Of a stretch of DNA of 64,000 nucleotides, positions 47,124 to 57,600 are shown in pieces. This stretch comes from Seiridium cupressi (Eukaryota; Ascomycota; Sordariomycetes; Amphisphaeriales; Sporocadaceae). The DNA lies in NCBI GenBank assembly GCA_036674765.1, contig JARVKI010000004.1, forward strand, positions 682,001-746,000, in the 5' to 3' direction. The notes under the pieces were generated by a model. It worked only from the letters and a program-made list of their open reading frames with translations. It was not told the origin of the DNA and ran no database searches. Every line of letters starts with the position of its first letter. Positions within the stretch are counted from its first letter, which is position 1. Position numbers and translations under genes: made by a program.

Positions 47124-47528
47124 TTATCTTGGATCTGTATGAATGTTGAAATCTCCTGTACCACTATAGTTGTAGTTCTCCAATTTTGATGCGTGATCTT
47201 TCCATAGCTGTCGAACAAAATCAGGCGGCCAAGGGAAGCTTGGGCCTTTGTATTGAGCGAAGTACAGCAATTGACGAAAAGGAATGATGCCTGTTTCTGG
47301 TCCTAGCCGATTTTCTCGGATGAAACCTTTGCAGAGTTTTTGAAAATTGGGCGTTTTCCGATCCTCCAGCGGCTGGGTCAACATGATGCAATCCTCGAGC
47401 GTATGATCGCATGTGCCGCGGATGAAGCAGAACTTCGGGCCACCATCATCAGTACGCTTGCCGATGCACGTACGGGAAGTGTGGCCCGTATTTCCACAAT
47501 AATCGCGTTTTGTTGAATGGCAGCACAA
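47124..47528 (-). pseudogene. Zinc-knuckle-like coding fragment
   Basis: An open frame of about 134 codons with no ATG at its start. It contains the knuckle-like YCGNTGHTSRTC (C-x4-H-x4-C), a second cluster FCFIRGTCDHTLEDC, then a well-composed tail (QLLYFAQYKGPSFPWPPDFV). A 40-nt intron (GTGAGT...ACTAG) could join it to minus-strand sequence ending RKVMRELSGTF around 47570, which supplies internal ATGs only. It may be the 3' part of a decayed gene; the knuckle could suggest a gag-like origin, but no reverse transcriptase, integrase or LTR is nearby. It could also be a short real gene with an unusual intron. Confidence 0.35.
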
Positions 47529-47550
47529 GTCAATCTAGTCCTACTCTTGA

Positions 47551-47973
47551 CCTTGCGTGTCGGCCACAACTCACGAAAGTTCCAGAGAGCTCTCGCATGA
47601 CTTTTCGACTCCTATTCCAATGTATGGTTATCCCAACTCGTTCTATGTACATCCCGCGACCTTGGTTTACCGAGCCATCGATAATGACAGAAATACTATT
47701 TAGGCCAATGTTCACCTCGCCATGGGGGCACTGGTGAGAACGGGAGAACGGAACTATGCCATTCAAATCGTGACGGACTGGAGAGACACGGAGGAACGAA
47801 ACAAGGTAGATCGATACGCCGAGTTCGAAGACGAAATGATCGTGGACTTTTTGCTCAAGGACTACTTATCAGTACGCTTCCAGGTACCAGAAGGCCAGAA
47901 TTTCCCGATCTTGGTGCGTCTTATACAATATCCACAATTCCCAGGGTCCTCAATGGATCTCACGTTTGGGTGA
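47551..47973 (+). pseudogene. Unknown protein fragment with in-frame stop
   Basis: One frame with protein-like composition and high GC at third positions runs from 47551 to a TGA at 47971, interrupted by TAG at 47701. Text on both sides reads continuously: MYGYPNSFYVHPATLVYRAI, then after the stop ANVHLAMGALVRTGERNYAI and QIVTDWRDTEERNKVDRYAE, finishing QNFPILVRLIQYPQF. I do not recognise a family. There is no start codon context and no partner exon, so it appears to be a remnant. It overlaps, on the opposite strand, the possible upstream exon of the zinc-knuckle-like fragment. Confidence 0.35.
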
Positions 47974-48350
47974 TCGAACAACAACAGTCCACGGAGTCAA
48001 CATGGCTCAGCCCTCTTGTCCTCTTCCACGTCCACATAAACCATCGACCTTGGTTCAGTATACCGTCAAGCTTTTGGAAGAACTTCTCCACAAGGTCATG
48101 AACAACAAAACATCAGGAAGATATCAATATACATGGTTGGCTGTGAAGATTCTTGCCAACATGAAATGAAGTGATACGGATCTATCTCACGACTAAACAC
48201 ATATTAGAAATGTAGTTCATCTGTGTGAATTTGTCTATTCCCGACCTGTTTGACTTCTAGAAATTGTGCTAGTTACACGTCCAGTAGAGGCTATGCTCGT
48301 AGATAGTGTCTTAGTGATGTATAAACTTATCAATTTTTATTACCACCTAA
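47974..48350. other. Intergenic, 3' flank of THI6
   Basis: About 380 bp with a short motif-less plus-strand frame (to 48169) that has no support. Nothing else is seen. Confidence 0.45.
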
Positions 48351-50158
48351 CTACAAGACACGTAATTTCACCCTGCTCTTCCACCCCTCGTCGCCTTTCA
48401 CGATCTGCGTCCTCAGATTGTACAACTCATCCAGAAATGCCGGAACGAATGTGCCTGGGCCCTTCACATCGTTTCTCGCCGCCGCGACCTCAGCCGCAAT
48501 CTCATAAACCAGCAACCCGACCAGCGTTGCCGCCAGCTTGTCCTGTGGATATGCCGCAATCATGGCACTGATCGTCGTGCCCAGACAACAGCCCGTTCCC
48601 GTCACCATGCCGAGGTATTCGTGACCGTTGTCCACGGCGTAAGTGGCGCCGCCAGCGCTAACGAGATCCGTCTTCCCGGTCATCACTACGGTGTTGCGGC
48701 GGAGCAGCGCGAGTTCCTTGATCGTGGCTGCAAGTTTATCCTGCGCCACGGAAGAGTCGGATGCGGAGTCTACGCCGCGCTGTTGTAGTGAGGAACCTGA
48801 CGATGTGCATGTGAGGATCTCGGACTGGTTGCCCTTGAGCACGTCGATGTAGCCCCCGTTGAGGATAACTTTCGTTGCGGCGCGGCGGACTGCGGTGGCA
48901 CCGGCTCTGCGAACCGGCGTTAGTTCTCATGTCATCGTCTTCTGCCCGCTCAATAATGTCAAACTTACCCGACAGGGTCGAAGACCACTGGACCGCTGGC
49001 GTCATTATATGCCCTAAGTGCCTTCTGATAGTTCTCCAAGCCATCAGGTGTGACGGTGCCCATGTTGATCACCAGAGCGCCTCCCAGCCCCGCGAGGTCC
49101 TTGGCCTCCTCACCATAATTCGCCATGATTGGGCTCGCTCCGATACTGAGAGCTACGTTCGCCGCAAAGTTCTGGACTACGAGATTGGTCATGTTGTGAC
49201 TGAGCGGCTTGGTCTCATCGATCCTGCGGACGATTTCGGGGACCAGCTTCAAGATATCCTCTGCGGATCTCGAATTTTGGGATGACGTTGGGGAATACTT
49301 GGCGAAAGCTGGAGGTGTCTTCACGAGGTGTAAAAGTTCTTTTGACGCTGACTCCGGTGACGAGGCCGCCATAATAGCGGAGACGACGGCGATGCCATCA
49401 AGAGATTTGGTGAGAGATGTAGACTGCCACATGATGCGCGATGCGTTTGAGGCATTGATCCCGCCAATACAGACAGTTTTGACCTTGGATTTCGACGTCC
49501 GCAGGTAGCCCAAGAGATACTGAAGGCCGCTGACGCCAATTATCGACTTGGTGTTTTCTTTTCTGTGTGAATGTCAACAACACTGCTCTACTATGTAGGT
49601 TGGGCAGAGAGTACTCACGTTGCCGTAGCGAAGACTGTTCCAATGCCCAGATAGTCCGCGCCCCCTAGGGCAGCTCTATGCACCTCCTCGACGTTGCTAG
49701 CCGTGACACCAATGATCTTATTCTCACCCAAGAGCTTTCTCGCAGACGCCAGATCTGTCGTTCATGTGATGTCAGTGTCTTGGTAGACCTCATTACCCTC
49801 GGCTCTTTGGTCCTCCGGATCGTCGCAACGGCCCGATCTCCTTGCACCCCGAGAAACCCAGGGAAGACTCACCGAGATCATCCTGCCCAATGTGAACACC
49901 CTCGCACCCCACGGCGAGCGCCACATCGACTCGGTCATTGATCAATAGCGGCACACCATACTTCTTTGTAACCGCATGCAATTTCTTTGCTGTTGCAACA
50001 AGATCCCCCGTATCGGCATGCTTTTCGCGATATTGAACGCACGTGACGCCGCCCTTGAGGGCTGCCTCAACCACCTGCACAATATCCTTGTCGCCGAGGA
50101 TGGCGGGCGTCGAGTCTGTCACAAGGTAGAGGGAGTAATCTATCTTGGACTTGTCCAT
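48351..50158 (-). CDS. THI6: Bifunctional thiamine-phosphate synthase / hydroxyethylthiazole kinase
   Basis: Four exons on the complement: 49873-50158, 49619-49754, 48969-49562 and 48351-48906; about 523 aa. The N-terminal ThiE half joins the pyrimidine and thiazole moieties: TCVQYREKHADTGDLVATAK, VPLLINDRVDVALAVG, GVHIGQDDLG, and across the exon 2/3 join GIGTVFATATK. The C-terminal ThiM half phosphorylates hydroxyethylthiazole: PLSHNMTNLVVQNFAANVAL, SPIMANYGEEAKDLA, VVFDPVGAGAT across the last join, VVMTGKTDLVSAGG and the GTGCCLGTTISA active-site loop. This two-domain fusion is the standard fungal arrangement in cytosolic thiamine synthesis. All introns have consensus GTGAGT/GTAAGT donors. 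No thiamine-pyrophosphate riboswitch was seen in its introns or leader. The start MDKSKIDYSLYLVTDS at 50158 is well supported. Confidence 0.93.
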
Positions 50159-50575
50159 ATTGAATCTAGTACTTAGTTATCTCGTCACAACTTGAATTGC
50201 AATAGGCGTTTGGCGTTGAGACACAGTGGGTTTCGGTGGCATGGTATAGTCGCACCAGCTAGGAGCAGACGAGAGGTTTTGGAATGTGCATAATCGCGCT
50301 AGAGCGATGGAGTTTTGGATGGTGTGCTGCTAACCACGCTTTTACGTCATTGTAATGAATACTCACAACGAGCAATACTGACAGCACAGGTCGTCTGCAA
50401 TTATAATAATAATAAATATTTTCGATATCTTTTTTTCACTATTGACTTTTTTTTTTGACTAGTTACTGTTCGTCAGCTGTCGATAGCTGACTTCCATGAG
50501 GCGCAGAGAGCACACCCGTCTTCCGTGAAAGAAGCTCCCTATAACGTCCAAGTCTAGCTCACGAGAGGACTTTCA
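50159..50575. other. Promoter region of THI6
   Basis: About 420 bp containing an A/T-rich patch with TAATAATAATAAATATT near 50405-50420 and poly-T runs at 50430-50457, on the 5' side of THI6. Otherwise no feature. Confidence 0.5.
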
Positions 50576-52533
50576 TCACTCAGCAGTAGTAGCAGAGGCC
50601 TTCGGCTTATTCACTGGTGTCATCCACGAGAACGCCGAAGCCCCACCCACAGGATTGGCCGAAGTTCGCGGCGTGGCCGACACGCTTCGTGTCTCGCGAG
50701 TTGTCGGGGTCGGCTTAGCTTCCGGTGCGGCTGCAGATGTCCTCTCCGATCCGATGACGGACGCCCGCTCGTTCTTGCCCCATCTCAATACACCTGCGGG
50801 AGTGCTCTCCAATGGTTGACTCTTGCGCCGGTTCTCGGCACTTGTCCTTGGTGGAGGTGGTGGCTCGTAAGCCGCACCAGTCCGCGCTGATGTAGAAGTG
50901 CTTGACTTGCTTGGCTTCAGAACCTTCATGTTTCGTGCTCGACCAGCTGGCTGATATCCACTCAGTGGCGCGCTGTCCTTCTGCTCGACGTTGTTGGCTG
51001 AAGGGGTTTGTCTCCACGACGACCAAATACCACCGGCAGTTGGGTCGCGGCGTTGTATATCACTATGAGTCTCACTGCGATTGTCACCAGAGATTGATGG
51101 CTCTTGGCTTGTGCTTTCGGGACCGCCCATCTCGTCCTTGCTTTGCTTCTTCTGATCCTGCACGATATCAGAGAGGTTGCTCGTCGTACGCTCAGCCGTG
51201 GGTCTGCTTGGCATTTCGGATGCTGTAGAATCTAGTTCTTGGCTAGGTGTACCCTGATTGTCTTGCTCATCATCGATTCCATTCGTAGAGACATCAACAG
51301 CTGCTGGCGATTTTGCTTCATTCAGAACAAACGGCCGCGCAGTGGCATTCAGTCTTGGTCTTTCCGGCAGTATAGCTACTGTGCGAATGTGTTTGAAAAC
51401 GTTCTGGTCCTCCGGACGCACGAAAGGCACGGATAGCTTCTCCCGCTCACTGCCGTATAAAGTCATACGGTTTTGAGAGAAGAAGATATCGGCCGAATGC
51501 TCTCTTAATGTCTCGCTTCCGATGAAGATACGAATGCTCCTTTTCAAGTCTACATTCTCAGGCTGTTCAATACCGATCACTTCAAAGTTGGCTATCAAGT
51601 TAGGCATCTGAGGGGTTGGGCTCGAATTCCTTGTGCTTGGATGAGTAACAGTAGCTTCGGTCAGATAAACTGGTAGGCGGATGCGGTATACTCCATCAAG
51701 ATCCTTGTGTACCTCATTTGATAATTTCAGGTCCCTGATCAGGGAGAAATCCAACACAGACTGCTGCGATCCAGAGCAAATATCAGCGTACAGAAGGGTT
51801 TCATGAGCAAAGTTGTTTGTTAGCCAGCAACGGATGATTGACGGGACGGAGCCTAGAATGAAAAAGCCTGGAGGGGGCGCTGGAGCGTCAATAGGGGAGT
51901 CCTCCTCGGATCCGGTAGTAGCGTAGTTGGTGTCTAAACCAAGACTACTGCCCCGTCCGGAGGCCACAGAATGGTGAGAGTGTACCGAGTGCACAGAGTA
52001 ACCAGCGGAACTATGTCGGCCATCGGACTTGTGAGAGAGAGTTCGTTCCATCATGTTTCCCATGCCGCTTGCAGGCCTGGTAGGTGCAAATTCGCCGGAT
52101 TGCCGTCCGTTCTGGGCCCAGCTGGATCCCTGGAGGGCACTCTCATCGAATCGGACACTGTTTGCTCGGGATGCAGCGCCGCGCCTGACGGGCTCCTCTT
52201 CCGCATCAAGATGGAGGCTGCCCAGCAAGTTTTGGCCCTGCTCCTCGTCGAAGTCATCAAACAAATCGCCCGGGGGCATTTGGAGCGGACCTGCAACATC
52301 AGGTTAGACGGATATGGGGCGTTGTCGAGCTCGTACATACCATGCTGTGGGGTGCCCCCTATAGCGCTAGGGAACGGGGAATTCCAAGCTGACTTGATGG
52401 CGGATTCGTTTGCTTGATGTTTTTCAAGTCGGGCTAATCGTTCAGCATGATTGCTCTGGGCATGAGCAAGCTGCTTCACGTCCATCTGGACATTGTATAG
52501 TTCTTCTCGAAAGACCGGGAACCGCGAATCCAT
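50576..52533 (-). CDS. Large disordered fungal protein with one conserved globular block
   Basis: Two exons on the complement: 52341-52533 and 50576-52290; about 635 aa. The 50-nt intron (GTATGT...TTGCAG) keeps frame, joining TPQHG to PLQMPPGDLFDDF. The N-terminus has a coiled-coil-like heptad stretch (ELYNVQMDVKQLAHAQSNHA). After a Ser/His-rich region comes the only folded-looking block (residues ~195-370): PGFFILGSVPSIIRCWLTNN, LLYADICSGSQQSVLDFSLI, VYRIRLPVYLTEA and LIANFEVIGIEQPEN. This block faintly resembles retropepsin-like folds (ADICSGSQQSVL in place of a DTGA turn), but no D-T/S-G active site is present. The remaining 260 residues are disordered and end SWMTPVNKPKASATTAE. Similar fungal proteins have, I believe, been labelled ubiquitin hydrolase 19-like, yet no USP Cys or His box is visible. 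Function unknown. Confidence 0.72.
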
Positions 52534-54661
52534 GCCAGTTTTGGTTCTGTCAAGCTTTCGTAGGAGCGCACGTCGGTCGGATCAAAGGTTTTCTTCTCGC
52601 CAGGTATAAGAGGGCCTAGAAGCAACACTTTGCCTGCTGTGTGCCTTAAGCCGCCAAAAGGTTGAATTCAGTTGACGAAGCTTGACGAGAATGGGCCAGG
52701 AGTCTGAGCTGTGAAATCACAAAGACGTTTCGCACCCAGCGCAATATGTTCCAGTATCAAGCCTGTTGACCCCGTAGTTATCCCCTTTTCTTGATATAAC
52801 ATCCACCTCAATCACTCGGATTCAGGTGCTGAGGTCCACCCTCCCCGCCTCATCGCAGAAGACCAGGCGGTCTCGCGAAAACAACCCAGTAGATGGCTCA
52901 ATCAGTCTGTTGCAAAGATCGATGATTATGCTGGTGTAGCGGATAGGTGCGAAGATTGTTGACTCCAAGGTGTGGGAGCCAGCGACGTCAATAAGGTGAA
53001 GGTCGGACGAGGTTGGACTTGGAACGAGGATCGGTGGGACGCTTCACGGAGATATCGTGGACAGGTTTCTATATTCCTACGATGGAAATGTTCGCGCGTG
53101 GGACGGAATGGATGGTCGCGAACAGTAGGATTTTCTCAGAAGACGATCAATGCTGAAATGCAGGCGATATTCGATGACACAAATCACGAAGCGTCACAAT
53201 ATGGCGTGGCCAGGGTATCAAGCTGATCGAGGTGGCAAGCGTGTGCGAAGTGCCGAGGCGTTTAAATGGTAGAAAGTGACCGGATGGGAGGAAGCCTGCT
53301 GTAAGTGAGCATTCCTGATTGAAAGTAATTGTCAGAGAAGCTTGGCTTGCTGGCTCGAGTGGAAATCAAGAGAACGATTGTCGGTTGTGACGAAGACGAC
53401 TTCAGTTACAGTTGCCTTCAAGGGAGTAGGCCGGCGCGAAAAAGGTTAGGCGCATTGAAGCACCAGCTGCAGCACCGACCGTGCACCAGACTCGCGCTGC
53501 TTTACGGTTATTTGTACATTGGGTGGACCCTTTGGCCCTTCAACTTCGTTCGTCGTGCTTTCCAGACGTATCAGCATGTGCATAGGACAACGCAGGTATG
53601 GCTCATTTGATGCGATCCGACGCAAGGTCAGGCACATCGAGAAGACATGCAGCTGTCAGATTGATAAAGACGTTCCCCTCGTGTGGTTCGCCTGGCTTGT
53701 AGGTTTGCAAAGCGCCTGCCGATCTGACGTGCACGTCAAGTCAAGCGGCACAGAAAGAAGCAAGCCACTGTTGAAAATACCCCGGGCGTCCTTGCATTTA
53801 GATCTGCGAGACGGAAACTTGGACTCGGGCTCGTGCCGAAATACTGGATCCTCAAGACACCCGGAAGATATCGATAATGACGCGCCTGTAGAGTGCTCCA
53901 ATGAAGAGTGCGAGATCATGGATGGACCAGAAGATTAGCAGAGTAAGTTGGGGGGGATCCATTTGGGATGACATGCTGATGATCATTTCAAGAACAAAGA
54001 ACAAGAGCCGGGGTACGCCGACTGATTGCAATGCTGGTGCATACTTGGGGTCTACCAATTTACAGAAGATACATAGAGCACAGAGATTAGTAGAGCTTAT
54101 ATCGTAAACGTATGGGCCCGCCGACAACCTATATGTAGTTATTCAATGCTACTGATTCCTTGGAGTTCAGACGGAGACAAACTCACATAGATCGCTGAGG
54201 GAGCATCTACCTAGTTCAGTATGAAAGGAGAGAGAAAGTGCCCGAGATTCGCCATGCATACAAATCGTTCACTGTAGCATAGGTTGGGTAGGCCTGTACA
54301 GTGCTACCTTGCAAATAGCTTCATATGGACATATGGAATGGCTATTCGACGCTGTCGAAGCTGTAAATAAAAGCTTAAGTAGACAGCGCTAGCAGCGTGG
54401 AGGGGCAACGTGGGGCAGGTTACTGCAGGGTCGTCTTATCCGCGAGATTTTAGTGGCTTGCTCCCTTATCGAGAATTTCTTGCCGGCTCTTGTCCATCGC
54501 CGACGAAATTTTTGGGAACCCAAATCCAGCGGTTCACGAATTGATACAGCGCCGCAAGAGGCAGCTAGGGATTTTCCACGACAATTGACGGTCGTTACCA
54601 CAACACAATCCCATGCAAGTCCCAATGAGTTGAGACTGGGCTTGGAGCGATACACGATACC
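52534..54661. other. Divergent intergenic region, 2.1 kb
   Basis: The region lies between the disordered-protein gene (minus) and UTP10 (plus). Short frames (for example 53519-53938 plus and 53852-54127 minus) overlap antisense and show no motif, start context or splice partners. No tRNA or repeat was recognised. Confidence 0.45.
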
Positions 54662-57600
54662 ATGGCAACGTCTCTCGCTGCACAGCTGGCGCAGATTGCC
54701 GCCAGCTCCAAGACAACTCTCGATGTCCGCGCACAGAAAGCTGCCCATTCCAAGTCCTTGATCTTTGAGCCTCGCGTTGCCGCCTCGCAGAACTACCAGA
54801 CGATCTACACCATATGCCGCGAAGGCTATGACGAGTTATGCCAGCTCGATGCTCGGTTTGGTGCCTTTGCCAGCACCATTTTCAGTGAACAGAGCCAGGA
54901 CGAAGACCGCAGCCAAATGACATCTGTTGAAAATGCAGAGCTCGACAAGAGGATAGAGTCTTTTCTTCGTCTGGTCGGTGGCCGCCTGAGACTGATGCCC
55001 GCCATTAGAGCGGTAGAATGGCTTATTAGGAGGTTCAGGTATGCGCCAATGCTTGGAATTCTCCGTTGCTCATTGCTGACCTCGTCTTAGGATACACGAG
55101 TATAACACCGTAACTCTCGTCTCGACGTTCTTACCTTACCATAGCATTCCTGTCTTCATAACACTAATGTCTATATTGCCGACGACTATTCCCGCCGAAT
55201 ACCGCTTTTTGAGTCCTTACGTCCGTTCTTTGACGGCGCCGCCGCGATCTATCCTGGTTTACCAGGCCACCCACCATCCCGAATTTCTCTCGAATCTATC
55301 TGCCTATACTTTGGAGACATGCCGGAACCAACAGCAATATCCCGCTCTGATATCGTTCTGGGGTGGCATCTTGATTGAGGCCGTCAATGGGATGCTGGAC
55401 AAAATGCGATCAGGCCGGCGAAGCATCCAGAAGAGCAATGATCAGACCTTGCTGCACCAAATCGGACCTGTGCTCAGCGAGGCTTTGGTTTTGAAAAAGG
55501 TTCCCAGTCTCCAGATTGCCTCATACATGGTCATCGTTGCATTTGTATCAAAAGGAAACCTTGATGATGCAACCATCACAGCACTGATGGAGCAGTTGGT
55601 TACCGGGTGGACTACAGACACTCTACGGCCGGGCATCGTGTGCTTGTCTATTATGGCTCAGTTTAGGTCACCAAAGCAGATGTCACGAAAGATCACAAAG
55701 GCTCTGCTCAACGTTTCGGGCCTACCAGAAATGTTAGATGATGTCAGCAAGGAATACAGGATTGAGAAGCTGGCAAATGGGTTCTGTCTGGCTCTGATAG
55801 ACCGACTTATCAAGAAAGGCGATGCAACTGGTCTTCAGTTTATTGAGGCAATCGTGCCAAAACGGATACTCAGTGATCAGCAGCTCTCTGTGGTGTTCAA
55901 GTCTCTCATGCTAGCAGCTCATAAGATTGACGACAACGTCGATGAAGCGGGCAATGCAAGGCAGGTTCTGGCCGCTACTATTGTGCGCCTGTCGCAGACC
56001 ACAGGAGAACCAGCTCAGGTTTTCGCGAAAGCCATTGCCGATACGGAGATTGATGTTGAAGCACTCGAGATGAGGTTAGACACTAAAATCCGGCCAAAGG
56101 TCATTACTCAAGCCCACGAAGCAGGAAAAGAGGATGATGCGGACGGGGACGTGCAGATGGAGCCGGAGAATTTTGACGCCATCTTTGATCGTGTCAGCCT
56201 ACAAGCTACAGCAACAGCGACATCCTGTCTTCTACCATCCCCTCCCGACGTCTTCACCGACCTCTGCTCGCTTTACCTCGCCGCTGTCCCTGACCGTGGC
56301 AATTTAGCAACCTTCCAGAGAGCTGCAGCGGTCCAACGAGGTGAAGCTCCAACCAACCCGTTCTTCTTCACCTTTTTGATTCGAATCTGGTGCGGCCCCT
56401 ACCCGACTCTAGCCAGATCGAACGCCTTGGATCTTGCAAAAGATCGGCTCAAGTCTGGCGATTGCGAGTCCATCGACTTTCAATCGTTGATTCCTTATTG
56501 CATAGCAGCTCTCAGTGATCCAGCCAAGAAGGTTCGACGGTCTGCCGCAGACTTCCTCACCGTGTTAGATGGGCTTGCTTCCAGCCACCCCGAGCCATCC
56601 GCTCACTGGGCTACACGTGGGCTTTATGGCAAAACAGAACCAGCAGCAGTACTCGAAAGCAGTGCAGCTCGCAAGCTGCTTCATAGCATTTTAATGCCGT
56701 CACTCGAGGAATGTGTACTTAATGGGGATCACATACATGCCGTCGTTCATACGTCTCTTGGAAGTAGTAGTTCAAGAGCCTCCGGGGCCGAAAATGCCAA
56801 GGACAAGAAGGGCCACCTATCACATGGAGTCAGACTGGCCGTGCTTAGTTTTCTTGCTGGTCATATCGTTCAGACCCCTTTGTTGACGGTGAAGTTGAGA
56901 CTTCTGCAACCAATGAACCAGATCAAAGGAGTTTCGGGGACCTCCCGTACAACTTTGCTCTTGCCGTTACTCAAGTCGTGGGTATCTCTATCTGCTGGGA
57001 CAACGAAGACTATCTGTATAGAGCAGAAGATCAGCGAAGTAGCCATGGATACCGCAGCCGTTCAAACCGTTGTGCCGCACGACAACAGCGGCCTCAGTTT
57101 CTTGATTGACTCGGCACAAAGACCAGAGCTCGCTGCGAGAGAAAACCTGCTTCATGTTATTTTCGTTCGCATTGAGCAGATGTGGCCATCCATGAAGATG
57201 GACGTGAAGTATGTTGTTGCCAATCAGCTTCTCGCTATGGCTCAGGAAGATGATTCTGGAGAACGTTCACTGGTTGCGACTGAAGCCGCGGATTTGTTGC
57301 GAACTGTGGAACTAACGACCGATATCCTTCTATCTTTCTTGGACTCGCTCCAGAATGTAGCTAAGATGACTAGCGAGACGCCCCCCAACAAGAGACGGCG
57401 AACAAGTTCATCTGAAACCCGCGGACTTGCCACGCAACCTGATCATGGCTTGACCCAAGCGTTGAGACAGGTCACTTTCGTGCTGCAGTTGGTCGAAGGA
57501 TCAGACCCTGCTAAGCATCCGCAACTTCTCAATGCTCTGTTCAACACGCTATCAGAACTGCAGCACTTCCGAACCATGCTCGGCTCAGAGCTTGGATACC

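Noticed and set aside
47124..47528. Retrotransposon gag
   Set aside because: A knuckle-like motif alone; no reverse transcriptase, RNase H, integrase, LTR pair or target duplication nearby.
48351..50575. Thiamine-pyrophosphate riboswitch at THI6
   Set aside because: I looked in the leader and introns for the conserved CUGAGA and ACCUGAU-type elements in a suitable order and did not find them.
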